Position numbers and translations under genes: made by a program
Part shown: positions 34,449 through 42,424 of the stretch, piece by piece
Numbering within the stretch: the stretch's first letter is position 1
How the letters are laid out: each line of letters begins with the position of its first letter
The notes under the pieces: generated by a model
Told to the model about the DNA's origin: nothing
The model's input: the letters and a program-made list of their open reading frames with translations, nothing else
Databases searched by the model: none
Assembly: GCA_945905295.1 (NCBI GenBank)
Contig: CAMDPX010000038.1
Coordinates: 1-42,424, forward strand
Length of the DNA: 42,424 bases
Direction of reading: 5' to 3'
Origin: Planctomyces sp. SH-PL62
GTDB lineage: Bacteria > Planctomycetota > Planctomycetia > Planctomycetales > Planctomycetaceae

Positions 34449-36557
34449 ATGAACACGAAATCCATGATCCGCACGTTCGCTTTCGCAGGCGTCGCCATCC
34501 TCTCCACGATCTTGGCGATTGCCTCGAACTACTTTACCAAGCCAGCCCGAACCGATGGCGAAGGGGACTACGGCCGGGACTTCAATCCCGACTTCACCGA
34601 TGCCGGCAAGACCACCTCGATGCGCGTGGTAGCCTGGGACGAAGCGACCGCGACTCCGCGCCATTTCGCCGTCGAATACAAAGACGGCTGGAAGATCCCG
34701 TCGTTCCACGATTATCCGGCCGACGGAAAAGACCAGTTGTCGAAGTCCGCATCCTCGGTGATTGGCCTGAAACGTGGTTCGCTGGCCACGCGCTACAAGA
34801 CTGACCACGAACGCCTCGGCGTCATCGACCCGCTCGACGAAGAGAACCCCTCCACCAAGGGCCGAGGCACGCGCATTACCCTGTCGGAAAGAGACATCGC
34901 CCTGGCGGACTTCATCGTCGGGAACAAAGTCGAAGGGAGCGAAGACAAGCGCTACCTCCGCAAGTTCGGCGAAGACAAAGTCTATAAGGTCGCCGCACGA
35001 TTCGATGTCTCCACAAAATTCGCAGACTGGGCTGAAACCGATTTGCTCAAGGCGAGTGGTTCGGACATCACCCGCCTCCGTGCCAGCCGCCCGAAAATCA
35101 ATGCGAACGACGAGTACGAAGGGGACGACGCCGTCGAACTGACGCGTGACAAATTTGGCGACCCCTGGAAACTGGCGGCTCTCGACGAAGAGGCCGAAGA
35201 ATTGAAGTCCACCGACATCGACGCGATGGTGACGACGCTCGATGACCTGCGTCTCGTCGGCGTTCGCCCACGCCCGGCCTTCCAGGGCAAACCGATTTTG
35301 AATGCCGATCTGAAGGTCAACCTGCCCAAAGAGCTGCGGTCCAACCCGCAAGTGCTCAACGAGGTCAAGAAAGTTTTGCTGCGTGACCTGGGTGAAAAAG
35401 GTTTCAAAATCGGTCAGGACGCCGAGGGCGAGACGCAGATTGTCTCGCGCGAAGGAGAATTGTCCGCCGGCACGAAAGACGGCGTGCTGTATCGCCTGAC
35501 GTTTGGCAGTGTCTTTTCTGGCACTGAACAGGAAATCGAGATCGGCAGCAATGCGGACGAGAAGTCCGACGACAAAGGCAAAAAGAAATCTGCCTCGAAA
35601 GAGAAGCCCGAGGATCAAAAGAAGAGCCGCTACCTCATCGTCCGCGTCAGCTTCGATGAAAAGTTGCTGCCGCCGCCGCCGACCGAACCCACGAAACCGA
35701 CTCCGCCTCCCGGCGTCGAACCGTTAGCCGATCCGAAGGATGACGCCGACCCGAAGAAAGAGGCCGCCGACAAATCGGACGACGCTCCGAAGAAGAGTGA
35801 CAAGAAGCCGGAGCCCAAGTCCGATGAGACGAAAGATTCCGACAAGCCGGCCGAGGACAAGAAGAACACCGACGAAGCCTCCGGCGCCAAGGGCGAGGAC
35901 ACCGTCTCCGCCAATCAAGAGGTTCAGAAAGACGAAGCCGCCAAGTCCGAAAAAGACGATCCGAAGAAGCCCGCCGACGAGAAGAAAACAGGAGAGAAGA
36001 AAGACGACGCTCCGGCAGACAAACCGAAAGCGGACGCAAACGACGCCAAGAAAGATGACGCCAAGCCGGCCGAACCGAAGAAAGATCTGAAAGCCGAATA
36101 CGTCGAGGCCGTCAAACGCTACGACGCCGAAAAGGGCCGCTTCGTCGGCGAGACCCATGCCTACGAAGCCAAAGTCGCCGCCGGTAAGCAGAAGGTCAAA
36201 GAACTCAATGACCGTTTCGCTGACTGGTACTACGTGATCTCCAACGAGAGCTTCGACAAGCTGCGACTCTCACGCACCGACCTCGTCAAAGCGAAAGAGA
36301 AGAAGCCCGAAGAGAAGAGCGACGGTGGCAAGAAGGACGGCGACGATCCAGAAAAGCCATCGACCAAGGAAGAGAAGAAGCCAGCCGAAAAGAAAGAGGC
36401 CGACAAGCCGGACGGTGAGAAAAAGGATGGCGATGACGCGGCCAAGCCTGCCACCAAAGAGGAGAAGCCGACCGAAAAGAAGGAACCGGAAAAGAAAGAG
36501 GCCGACAAGAAGGAGCCTGAGAAAAAAGAGACTGACAAGCCGGCCGAAGACAAGTAA
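34449..36557 (+). CDS. DUF4340 protein with long Lys/Glu/Asp-rich tail
   Basis: 702 residues. One N-terminal membrane helix (about 8-29) anchors an exported domain; the region to about 400 matches the DUF4340 pattern (ADFIVGNKVEGSEDKRYLRK, TRDKFGDPWKL, LDDLRLVGVRPRP). Family knowledge: DUF4340 proteins commonly follow GldG-like genes and are thought to be part of the same export system, with unknown role. After a Pro-rich hinge near 400, about 300 residues are almost only Lys, Glu, Asp, Pro and Ala, with a short structured insert (KAEYVEAVKRYDAEKGRFVG, about 545-615). The tail is likely disordered or coiled. The gene is third in the operon and no clear ribosome-binding site is seen at the start. 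Confidence 0.87.
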   Translation: MNTKSMIRTFAFAGVAILSTILAIASNYFTKPARTDGEGDYGRDFNPDFTDAGKTTSMRVVAWDEATATPRHFAVEYKDGWKIPSFHDYPADGKDQLSKSASSVIGLKRGSLATRYKTDHERLGVIDPLDEENPSTKGRGTRITLSERDIALADFIVGNKVEGSEDKRYLRKFGEDKVYKVAARFDVSTKFADWAETDLLKASGSDITRLRASRPKINANDEYEGDDAVELTRDKFGDPWKLAALDEEAEELKSTDIDAMVTTLDDLRLVGVRPRPAFQGKPILNADLKVNLPKELRSNPQVLNEVKKVLLRDLGEKGFKIGQDAEGETQIVSREGELSAGTKDGVLYRLTFGSVFSGTEQEIEIGSNADEKSDDKGKKKSASKEKPEDQKKSRYLIVRVSFDEKLLPPPPTEPTKPTPPPGVEPLADPKDDADPKKEAADKSDDAPKKSDKKPEPKSDETKDSDKPAEDKKNTDEASGAKGEDTVSANQEVQKDEAAKSEKDDPKKPADEKKTGEKKDDAPADKPKADANDAKKDDAKPAEPKKDLKAEYVEAVKRYDAEKGRFVGETHAYEAKVAAGKQKVKELNDRFADWYYVISNESFDKLRLSRTDLVKAKEKKPEEKSDGGKKDGDDPEKPSTKEEKKPAEKKEADKPDGEKKDGDDAAKPATKEEKPTEKKEPEKKEADKKEPEKKETDKPAEDK

Positions 36558-36571
36558 TCGCCAATTCCATT

Positions 36572-36661
36572 TGGCCACGACAAACATAAGAAGCCACAAA
36601 GAGAATCATGACAGCGTATGGCCTGTCTCCTCTTTGTGGCTGCTTGTGTTTCTTGTGGCCA
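36572..36661. repeat. 32-base inverted repeat between convergent genes
   Basis: Arms 36572-36603 and 36630-36661 pair with about four mismatches; the core words are TGGCCAC and AGCCACAAAGAG. It fills the gap between the DUF4340 gene and the convergent glcE gene and could terminate both. Confidence 0.85.
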
Positions 36662-36674
36662 TCTCCGTCCGAGT

Positions 36675-37886
36675 TCAGCGTCGGAACAATCCCAGCGGAT
36701 CGAGTTGCTGTTGGATTCGCTCTGACCACTCACGACCGGCCGTGACCCCTCCGACCTGCGGCGCGATCGGCCAGTCGAGCGGACTCCGCAACACCGTCAG
36801 GCTGCCATTGCACGAGTTCACCAATTCACTCAGCGGCTTGAGGACTGCGTCGGCTTGAACGGCTGCCGTCACGTTGCCCGGCAAATGACCAAGCACGATG
36901 CCGTTGCCGGCGTGAGCTTTCGCGGAGATCCCCGCTGCGGTCGCAAGCTGCAAGAACTCCATCGTCCGCGATGGCGGCAAACTGGCCTTGAACGTCAACG
37001 GCGAGCGGGCGGAGGGCAATGCTCCACTCAACACGAAATCAGTCAACTCCGCCCAAGCCGGCTCGGCATCGGAGCCGAACAACGACTTCGCGCTGCGCGG
37101 TTCAAACGGTTGAGCTTCGGCGATCAGCGATTCGACCTGCCATTGGACTTCGTGCGTGGCTCCTTCGTAGCCGACACACACTAGAAATCGTTTGCTCTGA
37201 ACCTCGGCCAACGAATTCAGGGTCGCGTGCGGATTCACGACCTCGATCGCCATCGGCCGCGTCGCCGAGTTCAGCAACCGAGCCAGTACGGCTTCAACCT
37301 GTCGCGTCGAATCGAAAGTCAGTCCCACCAGCGCCGACGTCTCCGGCCGCGGACGCAACTTGAGCGTCACTTGCGAGATGATCGCTAACTCGCCTTTCGA
37401 GCCGACCAGCAGCTTGCAGATGTCGTAGCCGGCGACGTTCTTGACGACTCGGCCACCCGCGCTGAAACGCCGGCCGGTCGCGTCAATCGCCGAGATGCCG
37501 ATGACGTAATCGCGCATCGTGCCGCAACCCAAGCGTCGCGGCCCGGACCAGTTCGTGGCGATGACTCCCCCCAGCGTCGCTTGCTCCGCCTGCGGCACGT
37601 CGATCGGCAGTCGCTGGTTCTCGGCGTTGAGGATTCGAGTCAATTCGGCCATGCGAATGCCGGCCTCGACGGTGATCGTCATATCCCGCGCGGGGTAGTC
37701 GATCACGCGATTGAGCTTGTCGAGACGCACTTCGATCACATCCTCAATGGCCGTGTCACGACACGCTGTTCCGCCGCCCACGCACAGCAGCCTTCGACGA
37801 GCGTTCGTCGAATTCGCCATGACGAACTCGGCCAGCTCGGCCTGCGTCATCGGTTGAAACGTCGAGCCAGGTTCAATCTTTGTCAA
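36675..37886 (-). CDS. glcE: Glycolate oxidase FAD-binding subunit GlcE
   Basis: 403 residues from a TTG start at 37884-37886, supported by AGAGGG eight bases upstream; an ATG at 37850 is the alternative. The N-terminal PCMH-type FAD-binding fold is visible: VGGGTACRD, TVEAGIRMAELTRIL, QATLGGVIATNWSGPRRLGCGTMRD and GGRVVKNVAGYDICKLLVGS, all typical of GlcE. The C-terminal third is the expected second domain and ends with IQQQLDPLGLF. Family knowledge: GlcDEF oxidises glycolate to glyoxylate at the membrane. glcD lies 118 bases upstream on the same strand; the iron-sulfur subunit GlcF is not between them and does not follow within the window, so it must be elsewhere if present. Confidence 0.9.
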   Translation of the reverse strand: MTKIEPGSTFQPMTQAELAEFVMANSTNARRRLLCVGGGTACRDTAIEDVIEVRLDKLNRVIDYPARDMTITVEAGIRMAELTRILNAENQRLPIDVPQAEQATLGGVIATNWSGPRRLGCGTMRDYVIGISAIDATGRRFSAGGRVVKNVAGYDICKLLVGSKGELAIISQVTLKLRPRPETSALVGLTFDSTRQVEAVLARLLNSATRPMAIEVVNPHATLNSLAEVQSKRFLVCVGYEGATHEVQWQVESLIAEAQPFEPRSAKSLFGSDAEPAWAELTDFVLSGALPSARSPLTFKASLPPSRTMEFLQLATAAGISAKAHAGNGIVLGHLPGNVTAAVQADAVLKPLSELVNSCNGSLTVLRSPLDWPIAPQVGGVTAGREWSERIQQQLDPLGLFRR

Positions 37887-37894
37887 AACTCATT

Positions 37895-37900
37895 CCCTCT
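37895..37900 (-). promoter_or_regulatory. Ribosome-binding site supporting the TTG start of glcE
   Basis: AGAGGG on the minus strand, eight bases before TTG 37884-37886. The in-frame ATG 36 bases further in has no comparable site, so the TTG is preferred. Confidence 0.55.
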
Positions 37901-37911
37901 TCATTGCATGA

Positions 37912-37986
37912 TTTGTCTGCCCTTCATTTTTCTGCCAACTTGTTCTTCTATTTTTGTGAGTGGCAAAAAATGGAGGGCAAAAAAAA
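37912..37986. repeat. Imperfect inverted repeat between glcD and glcE
   Basis: TTTGTCTGCCCTTCATTTTT at 37912 faces TGGCAAAAAATGGAGGGCA (37961-37979) followed by an A-run. It is AT-richer than its surroundings and could attenuate transcription from glcD into glcE. Confidence 0.65.
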
Positions 37987-38004
37987 TGAACGCCAAATCG
38001 AAAT

Positions 38005-39453
38005 CTACATCGCCGCGCGGCGACCGGGGTGCTTTTGGTGCGGGTGCGATTCGGTGCCGCAGCCGCCGGCGGTCGGGAGCATCTTGCCCGGACTGCAACG
38101 GTTGTCGGGATTGAAGACTTCGCGGATCGACTTCATCACGGCGAGATCTTCCGGTGCGAAGAGCTTGTCCATGAAGCTGATCTTCTCGACGCCAATCCCG
38201 TGCTCGCCGGTGACGCTGCCGCCGAGGTCCAGACATTTCGACAAGATCTCGTCGCTTGCGAGCAGCACGCGGCGAACTTGGTCTTCGTTCCGCTCATCGA
38301 ACAACAAGATCGGATGAATGTTGCCGTCGCCGGCGTGGAAGACGTTGACGATCTTCAGATCGTGACGCCGGCCGCAGTCGGTGATGAATTCCAGAATCTG
38401 TGGCAGCTTGGTACGCGGCACAACGCCGTCTTGAGTACAGTAACTCGGACTCAACCGGCCGATCGCGCCGAACGCTTGCTTGCGGCACTTCCAGAGCAGC
38501 AGCCGTTCTTTCTGCGTGCGTGCTCGGCGAACTTCGCGTGCGCCATTCTCCAGGCAGATCGCTTCGATCCGCACGGCTTCTTCCTCAACGGCGACTTCGA
38601 GCCCATCGACTTCGATGAGCAACACGGCTCCGGCATCGAGCGGGAATCCAAAATGAAACGCGGCTTCGAGCGCGCCGATGATTCCTTGATCCATCATCTC
38701 CAGCGCGGCGGGGACGATGCCGGCTCCGATGATCGCGCTGATCGCTTGCGTGGCGGCCGTGACGGTCTCGAAGACGCCGAGCAGCGTGCGATACGACTCC
38801 GGATTGCGAGTCAGCCGCACCCAGACCTTCGTACAAATGCCGAACGTCCCTTCGCTGCCGACGAATAACCCGGTCAGATCGAAGCCCGGCCCGTCCTCGC
38901 ACGGCCCGCCGAATTGCACGACGGAGCCGTCCGGCATCACCGCCTCAACGCCGAGCACATGATTGACGGTGACGCCGTACTTCAGCGTGTGCGGCCCGCC
39001 GCTGTTGGTCGCGACGTTGCCGCCGATCGTACAAGCCCCTTGGCTCGATGGGTCGGGGGCGTAGTGGTAGCCGGTCTCTTTGAGATGATTCGTCAGATGC
39101 ACGTTGACGAGTCCCGGTTCGACGACAGCGTACCGATCGCGCACGTTGACTTCGAGAATGCGTTTCATCTTCGTCAACGTGATCATCACCCCGCCGCCGA
39201 TCGGCAGCGTCCCGCCGGCCAAGCTGGTGCCGGCTCCGCGCGGAATGAATGGCACATTGAGTTCATTGCACAGCTTCACGACCGCAACGACTTGCTCGGT
39301 CGAGGTTGGGAAGACGACGACGTCAGGAACCTTCTTCTCGACCGTATAACCGTCGCACTCGTAGACGAGTAGTTCTTCCGGGTTGAAGAGCAATCCGTCG
39401 CCGCCAACGATGTCGCGGAGTCGGGAAATCAATGTCTCTGAAAACTGGGGCAT
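38005..39453 (-). CDS. glcD: Glycolate oxidase subunit GlcD (FAD-linked)
   Basis: 482 residues from ATG 39451-39453; a TTG directly before it is less likely. FAD-binding PCMH motifs: PRGAGTSLAGGTLPIGGGVMI, DPSSQGACTIGGNVATNSGG and the following LKYGVTVNHVLGVEAVMPDG and GSEGTFGI. The C-terminal domain has NVFHAGDGNIHP (histidines near the flavin, typical of GlcD and D-lactate dehydrogenase relatives) and GGSVTGEHGIGVEK. Length is normal for GlcD. The neighbouring GlcE supports glycolate rather than lactate as substrate, but 2-hydroxy-acid specificity is not provable from sequence. Role: photorespiratory or algal glycolate use, feeding electrons to the respiratory chain. Confidence 0.93.
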   Translation of the reverse strand: MPQFSETLISRLRDIVGGDGLLFNPEELLVYECDGYTVEKKVPDVVVFPTSTEQVVAVVKLCNELNVPFIPRGAGTSLAGGTLPIGGGVMITLTKMKRILEVNVRDRYAVVEPGLVNVHLTNHLKETGYHYAPDPSSQGACTIGGNVATNSGGPHTLKYGVTVNHVLGVEAVMPDGSVVQFGGPCEDGPGFDLTGLFVGSEGTFGICTKVWVRLTRNPESYRTLLGVFETVTAATQAISAIIGAGIVPAALEMMDQGIIGALEAAFHFGFPLDAGAVLLIEVDGLEVAVEEEAVRIEAICLENGAREVRRARTQKERLLLWKCRKQAFGAIGRLSPSYCTQDGVVPRTKLPQILEFITDCGRRHDLKIVNVFHAGDGNIHPILLFDERNEDQVRRVLLASDEILSKCLDLGGSVTGEHGIGVEKISFMDKLFAPEDLAVMKSIREVFNPDNRCSPGKMLPTAGGCGTESHPHQKHPGRRAAM

Positions 39454-39481
39454 CAAATGGTCTCACGAGCAGGGCGGCAAT

Positions 39482-39778
39482 CTAGTTTCTTCGCATCCAT
39501 TCCTGTGGATCGCGTCGACCGTGTAGGACAGCGATGACGACGATTCGACTTTCTTCGCGGCGATAGTAAACGACGTACGGAAAGTCGCGAGCCATGCCGG
39601 CTCGAACCTCGCCGCGAATTCGTCCGAAATGTCCCGGGTGGGCTTGGATTTTGGAAACCACATCCGCGATCGCCTGTAAGAAACGGTCGCCCAACCCAGG
39701 TTGTTGGTCTTCGTACCAAACGTAAGCGGAGTCGATGTCGTCGCGGACTTCTTCAACGTACTCGATGGGCAATGTCAT
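39482..39778 (-). CDS. ParE/RelE-superfamily toxin
   Basis: 98 residues. The layout EYVEEVRDDIDSAYVWYEDQQPGLGDRFLQAI, then HPGHFGRI, then ARDFPYVVYYRREE and IVVIAVLHGRRDPQEW matches the ParE/RelE fold, including the C-terminal HGRRDPQEW typical of plasmid-stabilisation toxins. Family knowledge: ParE-type proteins poison gyrase and RelE-type proteins cut mRNA; the sequence does not separate them. Its start overlaps the antitoxin stop by four bases (ATGA), showing translational coupling with the antitoxin first. Confidence 0.9.
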   Translation of the reverse strand: MTLPIEYVEEVRDDIDSAYVWYEDQQPGLGDRFLQAIADVVSKIQAHPGHFGRIRGEVRAGMARDFPYVVYYRREESRIVVIAVLHGRRDPQEWMRRN

Positions 39779-39999
39779 CGCTCGCGTCTCACATAAGCGA
39801 CGATTTCGTCCCAGGTGAGGACTGCTCGTGGATTCGCGTCCAAGGCTTGAAGCCGGCGATCAATGACAGCGGCGTGTGACTCCGACAATGGCGGCTGCCA
39901 TTTCGAGTCCACGAGCTGGTTCCAAACTTGGTAAACCAAGTCCGCCTTTTCGTCCGGCTGAAGTTCTTCGATCTGTTCGATGATGGTTGCAACACTCAT
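39775..39999 (-). CDS. Antitoxin, putative addiction-module component family
   Basis: 74 residues from ATG 39997-39999 with GAGGA upstream; a longer ATG at 40044 is less likely. The pattern TIIEQIEELQPDEKADLVYQ ... DRRLQALDANPRAVLTWDEI is characteristic of the short addiction-module antitoxin family paired with ParE/RelE toxins. It probably neutralises the downstream toxin and may repress the pair, although no operator is visible. It sits 62 bases from the end of the PVC cytochrome gene. Confidence 0.87.
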   Translation of the reverse strand: MSVATIIEQIEELQPDEKADLVYQVWNQLVDSKWQPPLSESHAAVIDRRLQALDANPRAVLTWDEIVAYVRRER

Positions 40000-40060
40000 T
40001 GGAAAGTCCTCGGTTGACCGTCGTGGCCAGAACGACTTTATCACTGCAATCGGTTCGCGA

Positions 40061-42424
40061 CTACTTGCAGTTCTTTAGGAACGCGATCAGGTCGGCGAGT
40101 TGTTCTTTCGTGAGTTGCTTGTCCAAACCGGCGGGCATGATGGAGATGCTGCTGGGTTTCATCTCTTCGATGTCGGCGCGAGCGACTCGTTCTTCTTTGT
40201 TGGGGCCGGTGGCGATGACGAGTTCGTCGGGGGTCTCGCTGCGGATCAGGCCGTTCACGGTTTTGCCATTGGTGGTGACGATCAGAACCGGCTCGAAGCT
40301 GCGGACGAAGCTGGCGGAGGGGAACAGGATCGATTCGAGCAAGTCCCGTTCGTTGCGGATGCCGCCGATGCGCGTCAGGTCGGGGCCGGTCTTGCCTCCG
40401 AGATAGCCGAGCGCGTGACAGGCTTTGCAGGCGGCCTTCTCGTTGTGGAAGACTTGCTGGCCGCGCACGATGTCGCCGGGTGGCAGCGAGGTAAGCATCT
40501 CTTCCAACTGCTGGCGTTGCTTGCCGAGATCCACGTTGAGCGCGGCGTACAATGGCTGCGCGGCTTCTTGGACAGACGGGCTGTATTTCGCCAGCCGCGT
40601 CTTGATCGCATCGACTCGCAGAGCCGTCAGCGCGGGAGCGGTTTTCAGCGCGGCGATGAGTTTTTGGCCGACTTGCTCGTCGGTCGATTGCTCGTACGCG
40701 CCGAGCAGCCGATCGACTTCGAGCGGGCCAGCGGTGGCGAATTGCTCGGTCAGTCGCGTGAGTTGGGCTTTCGAGAGCTTCGCTTTCGAGAACACTTCCG
40801 CCGCGGTGCCTCGTTGAACCACGGAAAGCTCGGAGGCGAGTTGGCTGAGCAAGAAGTCGAAGAGTTTGTCGTCGGCTTCGTTCGCGGCGAGTCCGCCGGG
40901 CAAAGCGGCGAGGGCGGCAAGGCGGATCGTCGTAGGTTGGGACTCCGTCCCGACCGCTTTGTTTGGTTGAGCGTCGATCGGGTCGGGACGGAGTCCCAAC
41001 CTACTTTGCACGGCCAACAGCGGCTTGCGCCATGCGGCTGCGTCCTCTTTCGCGGGGACGGTCACGCGGGCCGTGTTCACCGCGAGTGAGATCAGCGACA
41101 GGTCGTCTTCCCCGAGCACATTCAGCAGCGCGGCCGACCAGCTTCGCGGCAGTTCTTTGAGCTTCGAGTCCCGCATCGCGCCCAGCGCGGTGAGGCGTGC
41201 GGAGGTGGGCAGCTTCGTGTCGCGAACGGTCGCCGCCAACAACTCTTGGACCGAGGCGGCTTTCGCGAACTGAGCCAGTTGTTGGCCGAGCGTTTTTTGC
41301 TCGGCGTCGGTCAGTTCGCCGGCGGCCAATCGCTCGCGGAGGTAGCCGGCCAGCGCTTCGCCCCAATCGGCGTGCCGGCTGATGATCCACGCCGCCGTCT
41401 CCCGCAACAGCGGCTCCGGCGAGGTCAAATGCTTCGCCACCTCCTCCGGCTTCAACCCGCCGTTCGGCATCTGGTCGAGGGCTTTGAGTGCGAGTGGCTT
41501 GGCATACATGAATTGTCCTCTTGACCGAATGATCCCCGTAGCCGGGTCAGGCTTCGGCCAAATGAAATTGCGAAGTGGTTTTGCTTGGCCAAGCTCGATC
41601 AGTGCAAAGCATGTCGAATGTTCAACAAAGCGGTCGTGTTCTTTGCTTGCATGCCAGAGTAGGTCGGGAGCAACGGAGGGGTCGCCAATGCGGCCTAACG
41701 CCTCAGCAACAACACGTTGTTTCGCCGGCGTGCCGCTGAGGTTCTCTTTGAGTTCGCGGACGGCCAACGGATCGCGCCACAGGCTGATGCTTTGAGCGGC
41801 AACTTGGCAGAGTTCCTCGTCTCCAGAACCCAGCTCGTACCGAGCTATCTCTCGCGCGGAAGGATGGTCAATTCGGGCAAGCACCCACAATCGCCGGCAG
41901 AGGTCGCCGTTCTTACCCCAGATGCGATCGTTTCGCTTGAACGCTGCAAGAAGTGCGGGAAGCGAATTCTCGCCTCGCTTCGCAAGCTCGTTTGATGCAC
42001 GTTGCCGAACGTGGGTTCGAGTGTCGTCGAGCAGATCAACCAACTGGTCCGTTGTCATTTGCGGCCAATTCATGCTCCGTCCGAACGGATCATTCACTCG
42101 TTGGGCGGAAGTCTTCCGCACCCGATAGATTGCCCCCAGCACGTCGGGCTTCGCCAACTGCGAGGTCGGGCAGCAGAGCTTGTACCAGCCGCCGGTGTCC
42201 ACGATCAGCAGGCTGCCGTCGGCGTCTTCCAGCACGTCGGTCGGGTGGAAGTCGAGGTTGTTCGAGACCACGAAGTCTTCCGCCTCGGTTTGGAACGTCG
42301 CTCCGTGAGGTTGCAGGACGTGGCGAGTCACCTTCCGCATGTTGAAGCAGCAGGCGAAGAGATTGTCTTGGTACTCGCGGCCCCAGGCGGAGGACTGCAA
42401 GCGTTCCAGGCCGCAGGGGGCGGC
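40061..42424 (-). CDS. PVC-type HEAT-repeat cytochrome protein, 5' end outside window
   Basis: The frame is open to the right window edge (AAPCGLERLQSSAWGREYQDNLF at the visible N-terminus). This part resembles the end of the PVC membrane-bound dehydrogenase propeller (FHPTDVLEDADGSLLIVDTGGWY). A HEAT-like helical region follows for about 480 residues. The C-terminus is a PVC-type haem domain: GQQVFHNEKAACKACHALG with CKACH, and SFEPVLIVTTNGKTVNGLI ending in LTKEQLADLIAFLKN. Family knowledge: such exported proteins are frequent in planctomycetes and are thought to oxidise sugars or alcohols with electron transfer through haem; the substrate is unknown. A family B palindromic element is translated in frame as RLGLRPDP...VGTESQPT within the HEAT region. 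Confidence 0.9.
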   Translation of the reverse strand, partial: AAPCGLERLQSSAWGREYQDNLFACCFNMRKVTRHVLQPHGATFQTEAEDFVVSNNLDFHPTDVLEDADGSLLIVDTGGWYKLCCPTSQLAKPDVLGAIYRVRKTSAQRVNDPFGRSMNWPQMTTDQLVDLLDDTRTHVRQRASNELAKRGENSLPALLAAFKRNDRIWGKNGDLCRRLWVLARIDHPSAREIARYELGSGDEELCQVAAQSISLWRDPLAVRELKENLSGTPAKQRVVAEALGRIGDPSVAPDLLWHASKEHDRFVEHSTCFALIELGQAKPLRNFIWPKPDPATGIIRSRGQFMYAKPLALKALDQMPNGGLKPEEVAKHLTSPEPLLRETAAWIISRHADWGEALAGYLRERLAAGELTDAEQKTLGQQLAQFAKAASVQELLAATVRDTKLPTSARLTALGAMRDSKLKELPRSWSAALLNVLGEDDLSLISLAVNTARVTVPAKEDAAAWRKPLLAVQSRLGLRPDPIDAQPNKAVGTESQPTTIRLAALAALPGGLAANEADDKLFDFLLSQLASELSVVQRGTAAEVFSKAKLSKAQLTRLTEQFATAGPLEVDRLLGAYEQSTDEQVGQKLIAALKTAPALTALRVDAIKTRLAKYSPSVQEAAQPLYAALNVDLGKQRQQLEEMLTSLPPGDIVRGQQVFHNEKAACKACHALGYLGGKTGPDLTRIGGIRNERDLLESILFPSASFVRSFEPVLIVTTNGKTVNGLIRSETPDELVIATGPNKEERVARADIEEMKPSSISIMPAGLDKQLTKEQLADLIAFLKNCK
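40932..41004. repeat. GTAG-footed palindrome (family B) inside the PVC cytochrome gene
   Basis: GTAGGTTGGGACTCCGTCCC at 40932 and its reverse complement ending CTAC 41001-41004. In frame on the minus strand it reads SRLGLRPDP and VGTESQPTT. Intergenic copies of the same family are at 5309 and 30348. Confidence 0.9.

Noticed and set aside
1-42424. tRNA, rRNA, riboswitch or intact transposase genes
   Set aside because: None could be recognised by eye on either strand; short or divergent RNAs could be missed without a covariance-model search.

Overview
The window is GC-rich, densely coded DNA that reads as a chromosomal segment of a member of the Planctomycetota. The evidence is a DUF1549/DUF1553 planctomycete cytochrome protein (1544-5269), a PVC-type CxxCH/HEAT protein cut by the right edge (40061-42424), a sulfatase cut by the left edge, a giant exported protein with an N-terminal LEDRSLLS motif (24587-30328), a stand-alone MfnB-like C1-cofactor enzyme, and many palindromic repeats that encode peptides such as VGQAFQPD. 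I do not assign a genus. I see no rRNA, tRNA, CRISPR array, prophage or intact transposase.

Layout. 1-5.3 kb: sulfatase and a large c-type cytochrome protein, probably degradative. 5.4-8.5 kb: divergent acyl-CoA synthetase and thiolase (fatty-acid activation and beta-oxidation type chemistry). 8.5-13 kb: MfnB homologue, TPR protein and a Pro/Ala-rich secreted protein. 13-20.9 kb: an exceptionally long UvrA made of two complete UvrA units in tandem, with an apparent frameshift in a purine-rich tract, preceded by a small zinc-ribbon protein. 21-24.6 kb: response regulator with an RsbW-type ATPase domain, neutral-ceramidase-like protein, and a wrecked REP-associated tyrosine transposase (RAYT). 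24.6-30.3 kb: giant beta-propeller/RTX surface protein. 30.6-36.6 kb: GldA-type ATPase, fused GldF-GldG permease and DUF4340 protein, one likely operon. 36.7-39.5 kb: glycolate oxidase subunits GlcE and GlcD. 39.5-40 kb: ParE/RelE-type toxin and antitoxin with ATGA overlap. 40-42.4 kb: PVC cytochrome protein.

The most striking feature cuts across the genes: at least twenty palindromic elements of a dozen or so sequence families. Many have the foot tetranucleotide GTAG on both outer ends, the hallmark of REP sequences processed by RAYT transposases. They lie between genes, supply stop codons to three genes, and sit in frame inside at least five genes: the DUF1553 protein, UvrA (several times), the zinc-ribbon protein, the ceramidase-like protein and the PVC cytochrome protein. 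A RAYT remnant adjacent to a GTAG element offers a candidate for a mobilising enzyme class. The elements appear to be a multi-family, protein-tolerated REP system; element mobility and function are inference.
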